DNA of 62,456 nucleotides from an uncultured Spirochaetaceae bacterium (GTDB taxonomy: Bacteria; Spirochaetota; Spirochaetia; Treponematales; Treponemataceae), in the NCBI GenBank assembly GCA_902797055.1, contig CADBRT010000075.1:1-62456 (forward strand), given 5' to 3'. Numbering within the stretch: the first letter of the stretch is position 1; each line of letters begins with the position of its first letter. Below the pieces are notes generated by a model. The model was not told the origin of the DNA, did not search any database, and saw only the letters and a program-made list of their open reading frames with translations. The position numbers and the translations under genes were made by a program. Positions 34,207 through 43,064 of this stretch are shown here, in pieces.

Positions 34207-36522
34207 ATGAATAGAAGACTTATTACATCTGCATTACCTTATGTTAACAATATTCCCCATCTCGGCAACCTCATTCAAATGTTGAGTGCCGATGTCTTTG
34301 CTCGTTTCTGCCGAAGCCGCGGTTACGAGACCATGTATGTCTGTGGTACAGATGAATATGGTACTGCCACCGAAACAAAGGCTCTGGAAGTTCACAAGAC
34401 TCCCCGCGAGCTGTGTGATTATTATTACGCCCAGCACGATGAAATCTACAAGTGGTTCGACATTGCGTTCGACCGTTTCGGACGCACTTCAAATAAGGAA
34501 TGCACAGAGATTACGCAGGCCATCTTTACTGATTTGGACAAGCATGGCTATATCAAAGAGCACACGAACAAACAGCTCTTCTGCCCTAAGTGTTCCATGT
34601 TCCTTGCCGACCGCTTTGTGCGTGGAACCTGCCCTAAGTGCGGTTATGAGGATGCACGCGGCGATCAGTGTGAAAAGTGCGGTTCATTGCTTGACCCAAC
34701 GGATTTAGTAAAGCCGAGGTGCCACACCTGCGGTGGAACTCCGGTTGTAAAGGAGACCCGTCATCTGTACATAGACCTTCCAGCCATCAGCAGTCAGCTT
34801 GACGCTTGGATGGACAAGGTGAGCAAGGAAGGCAGATGGTCTGAAAACGCCATAAAAATTACAAAGGCTTGGATCCGCGACGGACTGAATGAGCGCGCCA
34901 TAACACGCGACCTCAAGTGGGGAATCCCTGTTCCGAAGGAAGGTCTTGACGACAAAGTCTTCTACGTCTGGTTCAACGCACCAATCGGATATATATCCAT
35001 CACCAAACAGCTTGCAAACGAACTCGCTGCCGAGGGAAAGCCGTCTTTCGACTGGAAGAGCTGGTGGCTCCCGGAAGAAAGCGAAGAGGCAAAGGGCAAG
35101 CCGCCGGTGGACTTGTTTCAGTTCATAGGAAAGGACAATATCCCGTTCCATACGGTTGTTTTCCCATGCAGTCTGCTCGGAAGCGGTCACAACTGGACAA
35201 AGCTCTTCCATATGTCTTCTACTGAATATTTGAATTATGAGGACGGCAAGTTCTCCAAGAGCAAGGGTGTCGGCGTTTTCGGCTCCGACGCAAAGGAAAG
35301 TGGCATAAAAGCGGACGCTTGGCGCTTCTACATTTTCTACAACAGACCGGAAACGTCAGACTATCAGTTCACATGGAAAGAATTCCGCGAAAAATACAAT
35401 GGCGAGCTGATTGGAAATCTCGGAAACCTTGTAAACCGTACACTCCTGTTCGTCACCAAGTATTATGACGGAATAATCCCTGATGCTCCGGTAGACGAAA
35501 CGCTGTGGGCAAAGGTGAAAGAACACGAGTCCGCTCTTACAGAGCATTTGGAATGGGCAGAGCTGAAAGACGGTTTCCATGAAATTTTTGCTATATCAGA
35601 CATCGGAAACAAAGCTTTCCAGGACACAGAGCCGTGGAAGACACGGACGACAGACCCCGAAAGGGCTGCTTCCCTCATCCACAACCTATGCTACATGATA
35701 AAGGACCTCATGATTATGGTTCACCCCTATATGCCGCAGTACAGCGAAAAGGTTCTTTCCTTCCTGGGACAGCGCATTTCCGAACCGAAGTTCAATGAGT
35801 CTCCGGTTGAAGGTGGCTTGAGCTGGAAGAATCTGGGCGAGATGACCGGTTTGGAAAAAGTGCTTTCAACAGAAATCTATTTCTCCCCGATTGATGCCAA
35901 AACCGCTGACGCATTCCGTCAGAAATTCTCAGGAACACAGAAGGACAGAGGCAACGAACCTACTGAAAAGAAGTCGAAAAAAGTGAAAAAAGAGCCAAAG
36001 CCTGTTGAACTTGCAACAGATCAGATTTCTTTCTACCACGAAAAAATCGACCTACGCGTTGCAAAGATTCTTTCCGTTGAAAACAATCCGCAGGGTGAAA
36101 AACTCTATGTGGAACACCTTGACGACGGAACAGGAACAGAGAGAATCATCCAAAGCGGACTGCGCGACTATCTGACTCCTGAACAGCTGATAGGCAAGCA
36201 CATCATCCTCGCCTACAACCTCGCTCCCCGCACAATGAGAGGCATTGAAAGCCATGGCATGCTCCTTGCAGCGGATTACAAAGATGAAAACGGCAAGAAC
36301 TGTGTCGAAGTGCTTGAAGCACCGTGGGCAGAACCTGGCACTCCGGTTGTTTTGGGAGACCAGAATCCTGCGGATGCAAAACCTGCTGAAATCAGCGCAG
36401 ATGATTTCTTCAAGGTGGCAATCGCCATAAAAGACAAGGGAGTTGTCATTGCAGATGCACCGCTTGTTGCCGCGGGAAAACCGATTGCTACGGTGCATAC
36501 GATAAACGGTGACGTCCACTGA
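34207..36522 (+). CDS. metG: Methionyl-tRNA synthetase with C-terminal tRNA-binding domain
   Basis: Charges tRNA-Met. The class I HIGH-like motif is PHLGN (residues 17-21) and KMSKS-like is KFSKS (348-352). Four CxxC knuckles (CPKC, CPKCG, CEKCG, CHTCG, about residues 129-178) form the double zinc-knuckle of the MetG1 type. A linker rich in Lys (about 580-603) leads to an EMAP-II/Arc1-like tRNA-binding domain (about 604-715) starting ISFYHEKIDLRVAKIL. A final segment of about 50 residues, starting near PAEISADDFF, follows. I chose ATG 34207, the conserved MNRRLITSALPY start, over the frame beginning at 34156. The TGA overlaps the next ATG by one base. Confidence 0.96.
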   Translation: MNRRLITSALPYVNNIPHLGNLIQMLSADVFARFCRSRGYETMYVCGTDEYGTATETKALEVHKTPRELCDYYYAQHDEIYKWFDIAFDRFGRTSNKECTEITQAIFTDLDKHGYIKEHTNKQLFCPKCSMFLADRFVRGTCPKCGYEDARGDQCEKCGSLLDPTDLVKPRCHTCGGTPVVKETRHLYIDLPAISSQLDAWMDKVSKEGRWSENAIKITKAWIRDGLNERAITRDLKWGIPVPKEGLDDKVFYVWFNAPIGYISITKQLANELAAEGKPSFDWKSWWLPEESEEAKGKPPVDLFQFIGKDNIPFHTVVFPCSLLGSGHNWTKLFHMSSTEYLNYEDGKFSKSKGVGVFGSDAKESGIKADAWRFYIFYNRPETSDYQFTWKEFREKYNGELIGNLGNLVNRTLLFVTKYYDGIIPDAPVDETLWAKVKEHESALTEHLEWAELKDGFHEIFAISDIGNKAFQDTEPWKTRTTDPERAASLIHNLCYMIKDLMIMVHPYMPQYSEKVLSFLGQRISEPKFNESPVEGGLSWKNLGEMTGLEKVLSTEIYFSPIDAKTADAFRQKFSGTQKDRGNEPTEKKSKKVKKEPKPVELATDQISFYHEKIDLRVAKILSVENNPQGEKLYVEHLDDGTGTERIIQSGLRDYLTPEQLIGKHIILAYNLAPRTMRGIESHGMLLAADYKDENGKNCVEVLEAPWAEPGTPVVLGDQNPADAKPAEISADDFFKVAIAIKDKGVVIADAPLVAAGKPIATVHTINGDVH

Positions 36523-37634
36523 TGGAACAACGTTTTTTACAGACAGCGTTCTGGGCATCTTTTAAAGGTGCCCATGGCTGGACTCCCCACTACTTTTCTG
36601 TGGATACAGACGGTAAGCTGACTCCTGTAGAGTCGCCTCCTCGCGGTGCCGGAGCAGACAACGCGCTTACCCTTGTGGTGCGCTCTTTTTCAGCAAAAAT
36701 TGCAAAGTTCAGCATTGCCTACATTCCCATGGCTCCAGAGCTTTTGCACGGCGAGGACAAGGAGTCGTATATCCGACGTCTGTCTGCTCTGGCTGCTGCC
36801 CTCAAACCGTACATTCCTTCAAACACACTCTGCGTGCGCTACGACTGTCCGCTCGATTTTGAGGATTTAGGAGAACGCGATGCGTTTGCGACAGGCTTGA
36901 ACAGCCTTTCAAAGCGCTTGAACCTTTCTCCCCCCCTGAAGAAAGCTCCTGTCGCTGTCCAGCCGCCTGATACGGTCCTGTTGCCGTTGGATAAAAGTGA
37001 AGAAGATTTGCTTGCCACCATGAGGAATAAATGGCGGTATAACATCCGTCTGGCACAGAAGAAAGGTGTCGAAGTTTCATCGTTCAGGGGGACCGGCGAC
37101 GGTTTTAATGCTGCATTTGAACATTTCTACGAGCTTTTCGAAACAACCAGCAAACGCGACGGTGTACAGTTCCATGCAAAAGACTATTACCGCGATTTGC
37201 TTTTACGCGGAGCTTCCGATGAAGGAGGCGATTCCCCGGTCATAACATTATACCTTGCAAAACATGAGGATGACTATCTTGCAGGCATAATCACGCTCTT
37301 CTGCAAACGGGAAGCTGTCTATCTGTACGGGGCGAGCGGAAACAAGAAACGCAATCTCATGCCTGCTTATCTCTTGCAGTGGACTGCCATACAGGACGCT
37401 AAACGGTATGGCTGCCCTGTCTACGATTTCTACGGCATGCCGCCGACCGATGATCCGTCGCATCCCATGCACGGACTATATCTGTTCAAGACAGGTTTCG
37501 GCGGTACTATTGTCCACCGGCCGGGAAGTTTTGATGTTCCAGTACGCCCCGTTATGTACAAAGCGTACATTGTTGCGGAACGGATGAGGGCGTTTATATT
37601 TAAGAAATTGGTAAAAAAACTGCACCGCCGGTAA
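36522..37634 (+). CDS. FemAB-family peptidyltransferase-like protein (peptidoglycan bridge type)
   Basis: A 370-residue soluble protein with two GNAT-like halves, as in FemX/FemA/FemB and VanK, which add amino acids from aminoacyl-tRNA to the peptidoglycan stem peptide. Family features: FLQTAFWASFKGAHGW (about 5-20), MRNKWRYNIRLAQKKGVEV (about 166-184), and the distal AYLLQWTAIQDAKRYGCPVYDFYGMPP (about 281-307) with FKTGFGG. Its start overlaps the metG stop (TGATG), so it is made with metG; pairing a tRNA-using ligase with an aminoacyl-tRNA synthetase is consistent but may be chance. Which amino acid it adds is not evident. Confidence 0.82.
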   Translation: MEQRFLQTAFWASFKGAHGWTPHYFSVDTDGKLTPVESPPRGAGADNALTLVVRSFSAKIAKFSIAYIPMAPELLHGEDKESYIRRLSALAAALKPYIPSNTLCVRYDCPLDFEDLGERDAFATGLNSLSKRLNLSPPLKKAPVAVQPPDTVLLPLDKSEEDLLATMRNKWRYNIRLAQKKGVEVSSFRGTGDGFNAAFEHFYELFETTSKRDGVQFHAKDYYRDLLLRGASDEGGDSPVITLYLAKHEDDYLAGIITLFCKREAVYLYGASGNKKRNLMPAYLLQWTAIQDAKRYGCPVYDFYGMPPTDDPSHPMHGLYLFKTGFGGTIVHRPGSFDVPVRPVMYKAYIVAERMRAFIFKKLVKKLHRR

Positions 37635-37638
37635 GCGG

Positions 37639-39657
37639 TTACGCCTTCTTCACTCGTGTCATCGCAAAGTTTACAGTCTTTTCAATGGCACGATTCGGCG
37701 CCATGTTGACTTTCCAAAAGAAACTGACAGCGACAGAGGTGGAACACGGAACGATGTTTTCTGCCCCATCCGGACGGTTGAATTGCAACGGCATGACGAC
37801 GAGACCGCTTTCTTCGTTCGGCTCGAAGTTGAACTGCATTTTTCCGCCTTTGTCCGTAACGCGGAGCATGGACACACCGCCATCTGCACTGAACGGAGCG
37901 TTGCCCGATACTTCCTTCCTGTTTTCATCGAGTACCAGTTCAAGTTCATACTGACCGGTTTTCATCGGTCTTGAGAAGTTCGTCTGCGGGAATGTCGATT
38001 CAACGATGAAGATTCCATCTACAGGGAACGGACTTTCATTTTTGAGTATATACTGTACCGAGATAGTAGAGGAATCAACTATATAGTTTTTCCGCAAGAG
38101 GATCGGCATGCGCATTGCAGAAAATTCCGCCCTGCCCTCCATCTGAATTTCACGGCGCCTATGATCGAATTTTTTTTCATCGAACAGGATGCGGGTAAAG
38201 ACCTTGCTCTCAACTTTTCCGTTCTGCACATAGGATTTCATCTCCTGCTCGGAAAGAAGATGTTCAACAAAGAGTCCCCGTTCATAAGCGTCTTCGACAT
38301 TGTCAAACAACTGAAATCTTGAAAGACTTGACGCATAGTTGAAGCCACAGGGAAGAACATCAAGAGAGGACACCATGCCTGCTCTTCTGGACAAAACCAG
38401 ATGCATATCGGTGAACCGGCAGACGTATTCATTCAATCCGTCTCCGTTGTAATCAAAGCTGGCCATCGCCTCTGAAAAGTTGACACCTTCCCGTCTGATT
38501 TTTTCAGCAGTATCGAGAATTTTGTAAGCAGCCTGCCGTTTTTCCTCAGTTGCAGGGACTCCTGACGGCAGAGCAATATAATGTACCCCGCATTGAGCTT
38601 CCCACAAAAGCTCTTGCGCCATCTTTATTCGCTGCTTGTCCCGCTGCTTGTCCCGCTGCTTGTCCCGCTGCTTACAACTTCGCAAGGACTGCGGGGAAAG
38701 AAGGACGCTTAAATCCATCATTCGTTCGTAGAGGTTCCTGACCGGACGGTACATATTCAGAAAGTCGTAGATTGTTATCGGGAAACGGCTTTTGTTTTCA
38801 CATTTCTTGTACAGCTTTCGTGACCACTGGGCAATCTGCCAGTCCATGCCGGCGGGAATATAGCTCGAAACAAATTTACAGGCATTCTTAAAATATACAT
38901 GGGGAACAGACAGCCGTATATTCCCCTTTCCTTCTTCAGATTCATCCGCAATATACGTCAGATAGGAGAACACCTTCGATTCAAAAAAATCGGAGAAAGA
39001 CTCATAGGGAATGGGAATCGTTACAATATTATTGATGTCTTCCCGTTCTGTAATGCCTGGCTCTTGTGTCTTTGAGACGGCTTTTTCTATGCGCGAAAGC
39101 CACACGTTCTCGTCTTCGTCCTTCTCCGGTACGAACGATTTGTAGACAGGAAGAACTTTCAGATTTTTTCCTTGCTCACTTACAATGATGGGGAGAAACT
39201 GCTTGCTGGAAGAAGGAATCAGCGTACTGTCGAGATAGACATATTCCATGCTGCTTGAGAACGTCGTTATAAGCGCCGGATCCCAAATGCTTCCGAAAAG
39301 CGTCATGCCCCTTGGACGCTTGCCGATTAAACGGCGGAGCGCTCCGCTCAGCATCTCTATCTGACCGCTTCTGTCCACCGGGAAAAGCAACGGGAAAATG
39401 GGAGAATAGTAACCGCCTCCGAAAATTTCTACTTGCTTACGGCTTGTCAGTTCCCTTAAAATTTCAAGTGCAGCAGGATGGGAGTTTTCAAAGTATTCAA
39501 GACTTTCACCGGTAAAGGCAATAGTTAAAGGAAATTTAGGATGGGAATAAAGAAACGAGAGAAGTTTTGTAAAAACAGTCTGATAACATGTTTCAAGTTC
39601 TTTTTTTGAAAACCCGAACGGAATTTGGAGTGCAAGACTGATAGTTATGACAGCCAT
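37639..39657 (-). CDS. GH57-like protein (DUF1925/DUF1926 type), probably catalytically inactive
   Basis: A 672-residue protein that follows the layout of glycoside hydrolase 57 4-alpha-glucanotransferases: a barrel-like N-terminal half and a beta-sandwich C-terminal half. Recognisable segments: GGGYYSPIFPL (80-90; canonical GGGxYEP) and MTLFGSIWDPAL (118-129; canonical TERVWEP). The catalytic Glu of the latter motif is replaced (FGSIW), and the usual acid in DGEKFG cannot be found in the stretch around IPIPYESFSDFF, so it looks like a pseudoenzyme. An in-frame KQRD repeat lies near residues 327-341. Similar non-catalytic GH57 relatives may bind glucans; glgA nearby would fit. Start ATG 39657 has GGGGAT upstream. 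Confidence 0.65.
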   Translation of the reverse strand: MAVITISLALQIPFGFSKKELETCYQTVFTKLLSFLYSHPKFPLTIAFTGESLEYFENSHPAALEILRELTSRKQVEIFGGGYYSPIFPLLFPVDRSGQIEMLSGALRRLIGKRPRGMTLFGSIWDPALITTFSSSMEYVYLDSTLIPSSSKQFLPIIVSEQGKNLKVLPVYKSFVPEKDEDENVWLSRIEKAVSKTQEPGITEREDINNIVTIPIPYESFSDFFESKVFSYLTYIADESEEGKGNIRLSVPHVYFKNACKFVSSYIPAGMDWQIAQWSRKLYKKCENKSRFPITIYDFLNMYRPVRNLYERMMDLSVLLSPQSLRSCKQRDKQRDKQRDKQRIKMAQELLWEAQCGVHYIALPSGVPATEEKRQAAYKILDTAEKIRREGVNFSEAMASFDYNGDGLNEYVCRFTDMHLVLSRRAGMVSSLDVLPCGFNYASSLSRFQLFDNVEDAYERGLFVEHLLSEQEMKSYVQNGKVESKVFTRILFDEKKFDHRRREIQMEGRAEFSAMRMPILLRKNYIVDSSTISVQYILKNESPFPVDGIFIVESTFPQTNFSRPMKTGQYELELVLDENRKEVSGNAPFSADGGVSMLRVTDKGGKMQFNFEPNEESGLVVMPLQFNRPDGAENIVPCSTSVAVSFFWKVNMAPNRAIEKTVNFAMTRVKKA
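38631..38672. repeat. 12-bp tandem repeat inside the GH57-like gene
   Basis: Three complete units of GCTGCTTGTCCC (38631-38666) and a partial fourth encode RDKQ/KQRD repeats on the minus strand. The unit is a multiple of three, so copy number can vary without breaking the reading frame. Confidence 0.85.
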
Positions 39658-39668
39658 AAATAGTTTTT

Positions 39669-40295
39669 TTATCCCCTGGAAAAATTACCCTTATGCACTA
39701 TTCTATAGCACTTTGCCCAGAATTGAAAGAGCTTTTTGTATTTTGGGGGCACTTCCTTTGCTTCTGCAGATGGACAGTTTTTCTGATTCAGTTCACTGTC
39801 TTCATCAGTTTGAACACATGCCACAACATCCTTTTCCGCATTATCGAACAATTTTATCAGATGTTTGGGACACGAATCCACACAGATACCGCAACCTATA
39901 CATGAAGCAGTGACTTCCGCAATTCCGTTTCTGATGACAATTGCAGATACAGGACAGACGCGGCTACAATCGCCGAAACCGACGCATCCCTTAGTACATT
40001 CGTATTCACTGTCATACAGGGATGAAAACAGTCCGCAATCCCGGATTCCGCTGTACTGCAGCTGCTTGGAAGTCTCTTTGCTGTCTCTTGCACAAAGGAC
40101 AACAGCCCGTTTGTCGGATAAGACAACTTCGTTTTTTTTCACCTGCGGTTCTGAAAACTCTTTTGTAGAAAAAAGTATACGCTCAATATGCACATTTTTG
40201 GCGTTGAGAGACGGAAGAAGCATAGAAAAAGTAAAGAACAATATAAGCGAGATACAGAGAAGTAAAAGGAAAACAAAGAAAAAACTTAAAATCAT
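39669..40295 (-). CDS. rnfB: Rnf electron transport complex subunit B-like (ferredoxin subunit), short form
   Basis: Last gene of the Rnf operon, 208 residues. An N-terminal membrane anchor (2-26) is followed by a short linker, the AVVLCARDSKETSKQLQYSGIRDCG block with Cys68 and Cys87, a CTKGC knuckle (Cys100, Cys104), then two [4Fe-4S] ferredoxin motifs: C104-x5-C110-x3-C114P and C132-x2-C135-x2-C138-x3-C142P. Normal RnfB proteins have an additional Fes domain with a CGGCGxxGC-like motif just after the anchor; none is visible here, making this about 80 residues shorter. I set the start at ATG 40295, whose ATGA overlaps the rnfA stop. Confidence 0.85.
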   Translation of the reverse strand: MILSFFFVFLLLLCISLILFFTFSMLLPSLNAKNVHIERILFSTKEFSEPQVKKNEVVLSDKRAVVLCARDSKETSKQLQYSGIRDCGLFSSLYDSEYECTKGCVGFGDCSRVCPVSAIVIRNGIAEVTASCIGCGICVDSCPKHLIKLFDNAEKDVVACVQTDEDSELNQKNCPSAEAKEVPPKYKKLFQFWAKCYRIVHKGNFSRG

Positions 40296-40822
40296 TCTAT
40301 CACCCCTCTTGAAAGCCAAGATATATTCCATGTGAGCGTAAGCAGCATAATCACCGCTATGCTGACAACCAAAAGCGTTGTTTTGCCTTCAACCCGTTGT
40401 CTGACAATGCTTATCATCAAAGATAAAACAAGGAAGGAAACGATGCAGAGACAGGAAACTCCGATGCAACCGAAAACTGAGGAGCTTTCATTTACTCCAA
40501 GCAGTATAGAAAGGACACAGACAGAATACTCCACAAAACTGTTCTTAGTCGTAATGCGAACTATTGTCTCAGAAAAAATCGACAGCGTACTGAAAAGAAG
40601 TACTGCCACAAACGGATACACACCAGCCAAATTATACGGAACAAGTAGATGTGTTGTTATGAGGTACGTCAAGGATGATATGATGCCGACAGAGATGAAC
40701 ATCTTAGCTGCATTGTTTAAGATTTTTCTGGGCTTCCGGCTTACCTCGTACGCTCGGTTCAAGCCGAAGCCGTAGTAAATCACAGCACAAGAGTATATAA
40801 CATAGTATAAAACACTACTCAT
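40292..40822 (-). CDS. rnfA: Rnf complex subunit A-like membrane protein
   Basis: A 176-residue protein with five to six membrane helices in the place where rnfA lies in rnfCDGEAB operons. Sequence similarity to canonical RnfA is low. In known RnfA/RnfE (and NqrD/NqrE) a cysteine in each half binds a [2Fe-2S] centre in the membrane; here Cys12 and a Cys-rich FGCIGVSCLC segment exist, but they do not sit in the usual CPFLG or NCAVLG contexts. Assignment therefore rests on position, topology and length. Its stop overlaps rnfB by four bases and its start overlaps rnfE by eight bases, so translation is coupled. Confidence 0.7.
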   Translation of the reverse strand: MSSVLYYVIYSCAVIYYGFGLNRAYEVSRKPRKILNNAAKMFISVGIISSLTYLITTHLLVPYNLAGVYPFVAVLLFSTLSIFSETIVRITTKNSFVEYSVCVLSILLGVNESSSVFGCIGVSCLCIVSFLVLSLMISIVRQRVEGKTTLLVVSIAVIMLLTLTWNISWLSRGVIE

Positions 40823-41462
40823 TTTCCACCTCCTGTTTCATACCTGCAAGAGTGATATTTGTCTGAATCCACAGGATAATCCGAAGGAAAAGCATGCACA
40901 GTATCAGCGCACCTGGAACAGTCGCCCAGAAGATTCCTGGGTGAAGACTGCTTTCTGAAGCCGGGAATATAACAATCTCGTCGATACCTGTCGAAGACGG
41001 AAACGAAAGGGTTCCGTACCCGAATATATCTCGGACGGCAAATATAACAAGCGAGAACAGGTCGAACACGCTGCTGGTTTTTGCAACAGCCAGCAGTTCC
41101 TGACTTGCTTTCCCCTCTGGAATAGTGAACATACTTGATATGACAAACGCAGAAGCGGCAGGAAAATAAATATCGAAACTCAAAACAAGGGCCATTACCG
41201 GGGAAAAGAAGTATAAAAGCTGTCCGATTATTATGCTCTCACTTATAAGCAGAACTGCAACTAGTACGGAAAGCATTTTCTCCAGGTGCAGGAAACGCAT
41301 GAATCGTCTGAAGAGAATAATGGAAAACATTTCCACCGTCATTGTTATGACGAGCACAATCCCGTAAGCGAATCTCCCGGGGAAAGGAATGAGCAGTGCG
41401 AACGAAGCCATCAAATAAGACAAAACGATTTTCCTTTCGTTTTCAAACAACGGTATATTCAC
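40815..41462 (-). CDS. rnfE: Rnf complex subunit E-like membrane protein
   Basis: A 215-residue protein with six predicted membrane helices, placed between rnfG and rnfA as in standard operons. Except for one Cys in the last helix (GALILCMLFL), it contains no cysteine, so the conserved ligands of the RnfA/RnfE [2Fe-2S] centre are missing. The polar insert FGYGTLSFPSSTGIDEIVIF is similar in position to the family's periplasmic loop. Functional equivalence is an inference from context. It overlaps rnfG by four bases (start 41462, rnfG stop 41459). Confidence 0.7.
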   Translation of the reverse strand: MNIPLFENERKIVLSYLMASFALLIPFPGRFAYGIVLVITMTVEMFSIILFRRFMRFLHLEKMLSVLVAVLLISESIIIGQLLYFFSPVMALVLSFDIYFPAASAFVISSMFTIPEGKASQELLAVAKTSSVFDLFSLVIFAVRDIFGYGTLSFPSSTGIDEIVIFPASESSLHPGIFWATVPGALILCMLFLRIILWIQTNITLAGMKQEVENE

Positions 41463-41965
41463 TTTGCACCTCCCGTCTTCAGAATCTTAGGGATACGTTT
41501 TTCCCAATATGCAATCTGTGAAAACTTTGAGGATGCTATCAGACTGTCGTTTATGCGTTCGTTGACTGTTGCCAGCGAAAGGAATTGAGCATTCTTTTCC
41601 GTTTCCTGCCATAGAAAGACAGCGGGGAAAGCTCCGTAGATGGTTGGAATTCGTATGATTACGGCATGGTCATCTGTTCCGGAAACTGTAAAACTTGCTG
41701 CACTGACGGCAAAGGGACTATTGATGGGTTCCTCATCGCCGGCCTCCAGCCCCCCATTTTCAGAAAGCACTTTTTGAACAGCCTGTCTAAGTCCTTCTAC
41801 CTTGGCCGTGCGGGACAGAGTTGTGCAGACTGCCGTCAGGCTGAACAACACAACGAGAATCAGCAGCAGCAAACCGAATTCAAACAACTGCTTCTTATAT
41901 TTCTTTAGGAGCAGAGGAAGTTTAAGCTCTTCCAAGTCGTCTGTTTCATCTATTTCCTTGTTCAT
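41459..41965 (-). CDS. rnfG: Rnf complex subunit G-like protein
   Basis: A 168-residue protein with a single N-terminal membrane helix (about residues 27-48) and an extracytoplasmic domain, matching RnfG topology. It is shorter than normal RnfG (about 190-210). The covalent FMN site of RnfG, an SGAT-type motif, is not visible: the closest segment, FTVSGTDDHAV, does not fit. I set the start at ATG 41965 (MNKEIDETDD); an upstream in-frame extension to 42202 lies entirely within rnfD. ATGA overlap with the rnfD stop, and GGGAGG upstream. Identity rests on operon order. Confidence 0.7.
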   Translation of the reverse strand: MNKEIDETDDLEELKLPLLLKKYKKQLFEFGLLLLILVVLFSLTAVCTTLSRTAKVEGLRQAVQKVLSENGGLEAGDEEPINSPFAVSAASFTVSGTDDHAVIIRIPTIYGAFPAVFLWQETEKNAQFLSLATVNERINDSLIASSKFSQIAYWEKRIPKILKTGGAK

Positions 41966-43050
41966 ATCCTGTTTGCCTCCCTGTAATTCTGTATTCTTGG
42001 AATAAGATTGTTCCTGTAGTTTTTGTTGACACCATGCTGCTCCACAGCACCAATCAGCAGGGAAACAAGATTCATACACACAACCATAAAAACGTACCCG
42101 ATGGAAGATGTCCCGTATCCTATGATAAGGAAGGACGAAACTCCCGCTACAACGGCATATACAATCTTGCCGGCAAAAGACAGCGGAACGGTTCCGTACC
42201 ACTGTAAAATGTACAGGGTTGAAAACAGCACTCCGCTTGTAAGCAGGGCAAGGAAAATATCCCCATACAGTTTCGAGCCGATAAACAGGGATACAGGCGC
42301 AAATTTAACCATCAGAGAATACACCAAAACATATATCGCAGGAATCAGGATATCCATCATGTCAAATGCAAAGAAAAACAAGGAAGATACAATTGTAATA
42401 AAATTGAACCGGAATGCGGGAATAATGGCTCCAGAGTCCCAAAACAGCGTAACATATCCCTCTGGAATGCGTATTCCGACAAATTTGAACAGATTGGCAT
42501 TCAAAAAAGCGGTAACAGAACGGTCTATGGGGTTGATTTGCATCGCTCCGTGCCTCAGAAGGGAAAGCACGGCATTTTTTGTTTCCAAATCGGTGCGGAA
42601 AATCAGAAAATCCGGGAAAAATGCAGCGCCAACCAAATAACATACGATGATTGTCACGGCAACCGGATTGATCCATGATTTTGAAAATCCTCCGAAAACA
42701 TATTTTACCAGCAGCATGCAGCCACAGGTTATGAAGAATATCGCTGCGAAAGAATATGTAGAGGGAACGAGCATGCCGACCAATACGCCCTGTATGACAG
42801 CAACCATCCAGGAAAAGGCAAAGGTTCTTCGTATGGAAGCATACACTACTTCTGCCAGCAGAGAGCCGAGTACGGAAAACAACACCAACAGCAGTGATGA
42901 ATAAGTCTTTGTCAGAAAAAGCATTACCAGCTGGGGCACCAGAAACACAAGCGTCGAAATCAGGATTGTATGCATTGACGGAGTCGTGTATACAAACGGC
43001 TTGAGCGTTATAGCGCCCCAAGACGGTACTTTATGATTTTTTTCTATCAT
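41962..43050 (-). CDS. rnfD: Rnf complex subunit D-like membrane protein
   Basis: A 362-residue membrane protein with about nine helices. The segment GVLVGMLVPSTYSFAAIFFIT through YVFGGFSKSWINPVAVTI (about residues 88-132) corresponds to the conserved quinone-reductase-like core of RnfD/NqrB (LPP, GKxxFGGxGxNxxNPA), so identity is good. In characterised RnfD a Thr in SGATP binds FMN covalently. That motif is absent; the corresponding region here is NPIDRSVTAFLN, whose Thr could conceivably replace it. Start ATG 43050, 14 bp after the rnfC stop. Confidence 0.85.
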   Translation of the reverse strand: MIEKNHKVPSWGAITLKPFVYTTPSMHTILISTLVFLVPQLVMLFLTKTYSSLLLVLFSVLGSLLAEVVYASIRRTFAFSWMVAVIQGVLVGMLVPSTYSFAAIFFITCGCMLLVKYVFGGFSKSWINPVAVTIIVCYLVGAAFFPDFLIFRTDLETKNAVLSLLRHGAMQINPIDRSVTAFLNANLFKFVGIRIPEGYVTLFWDSGAIIPAFRFNFITIVSSLFFFAFDMMDILIPAIYVLVYSLMVKFAPVSLFIGSKLYGDIFLALLTSGVLFSTLYILQWYGTVPLSFAGKIVYAVVAGVSSFLIIGYGTSSIGYVFMVVCMNLVSLLIGAVEQHGVNKNYRNNLIPRIQNYREANRI

Positions 43051-43064
43051 GATTCTTTCTATCC

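Noticed and set aside
41966..42202. Long N-terminal extension of rnfG
   Set aside because: It lies entirely within rnfD in another frame, is rich in Cys and Arg, and the ATG at 41965 has a ribosome site and the usual ATGA overlap.
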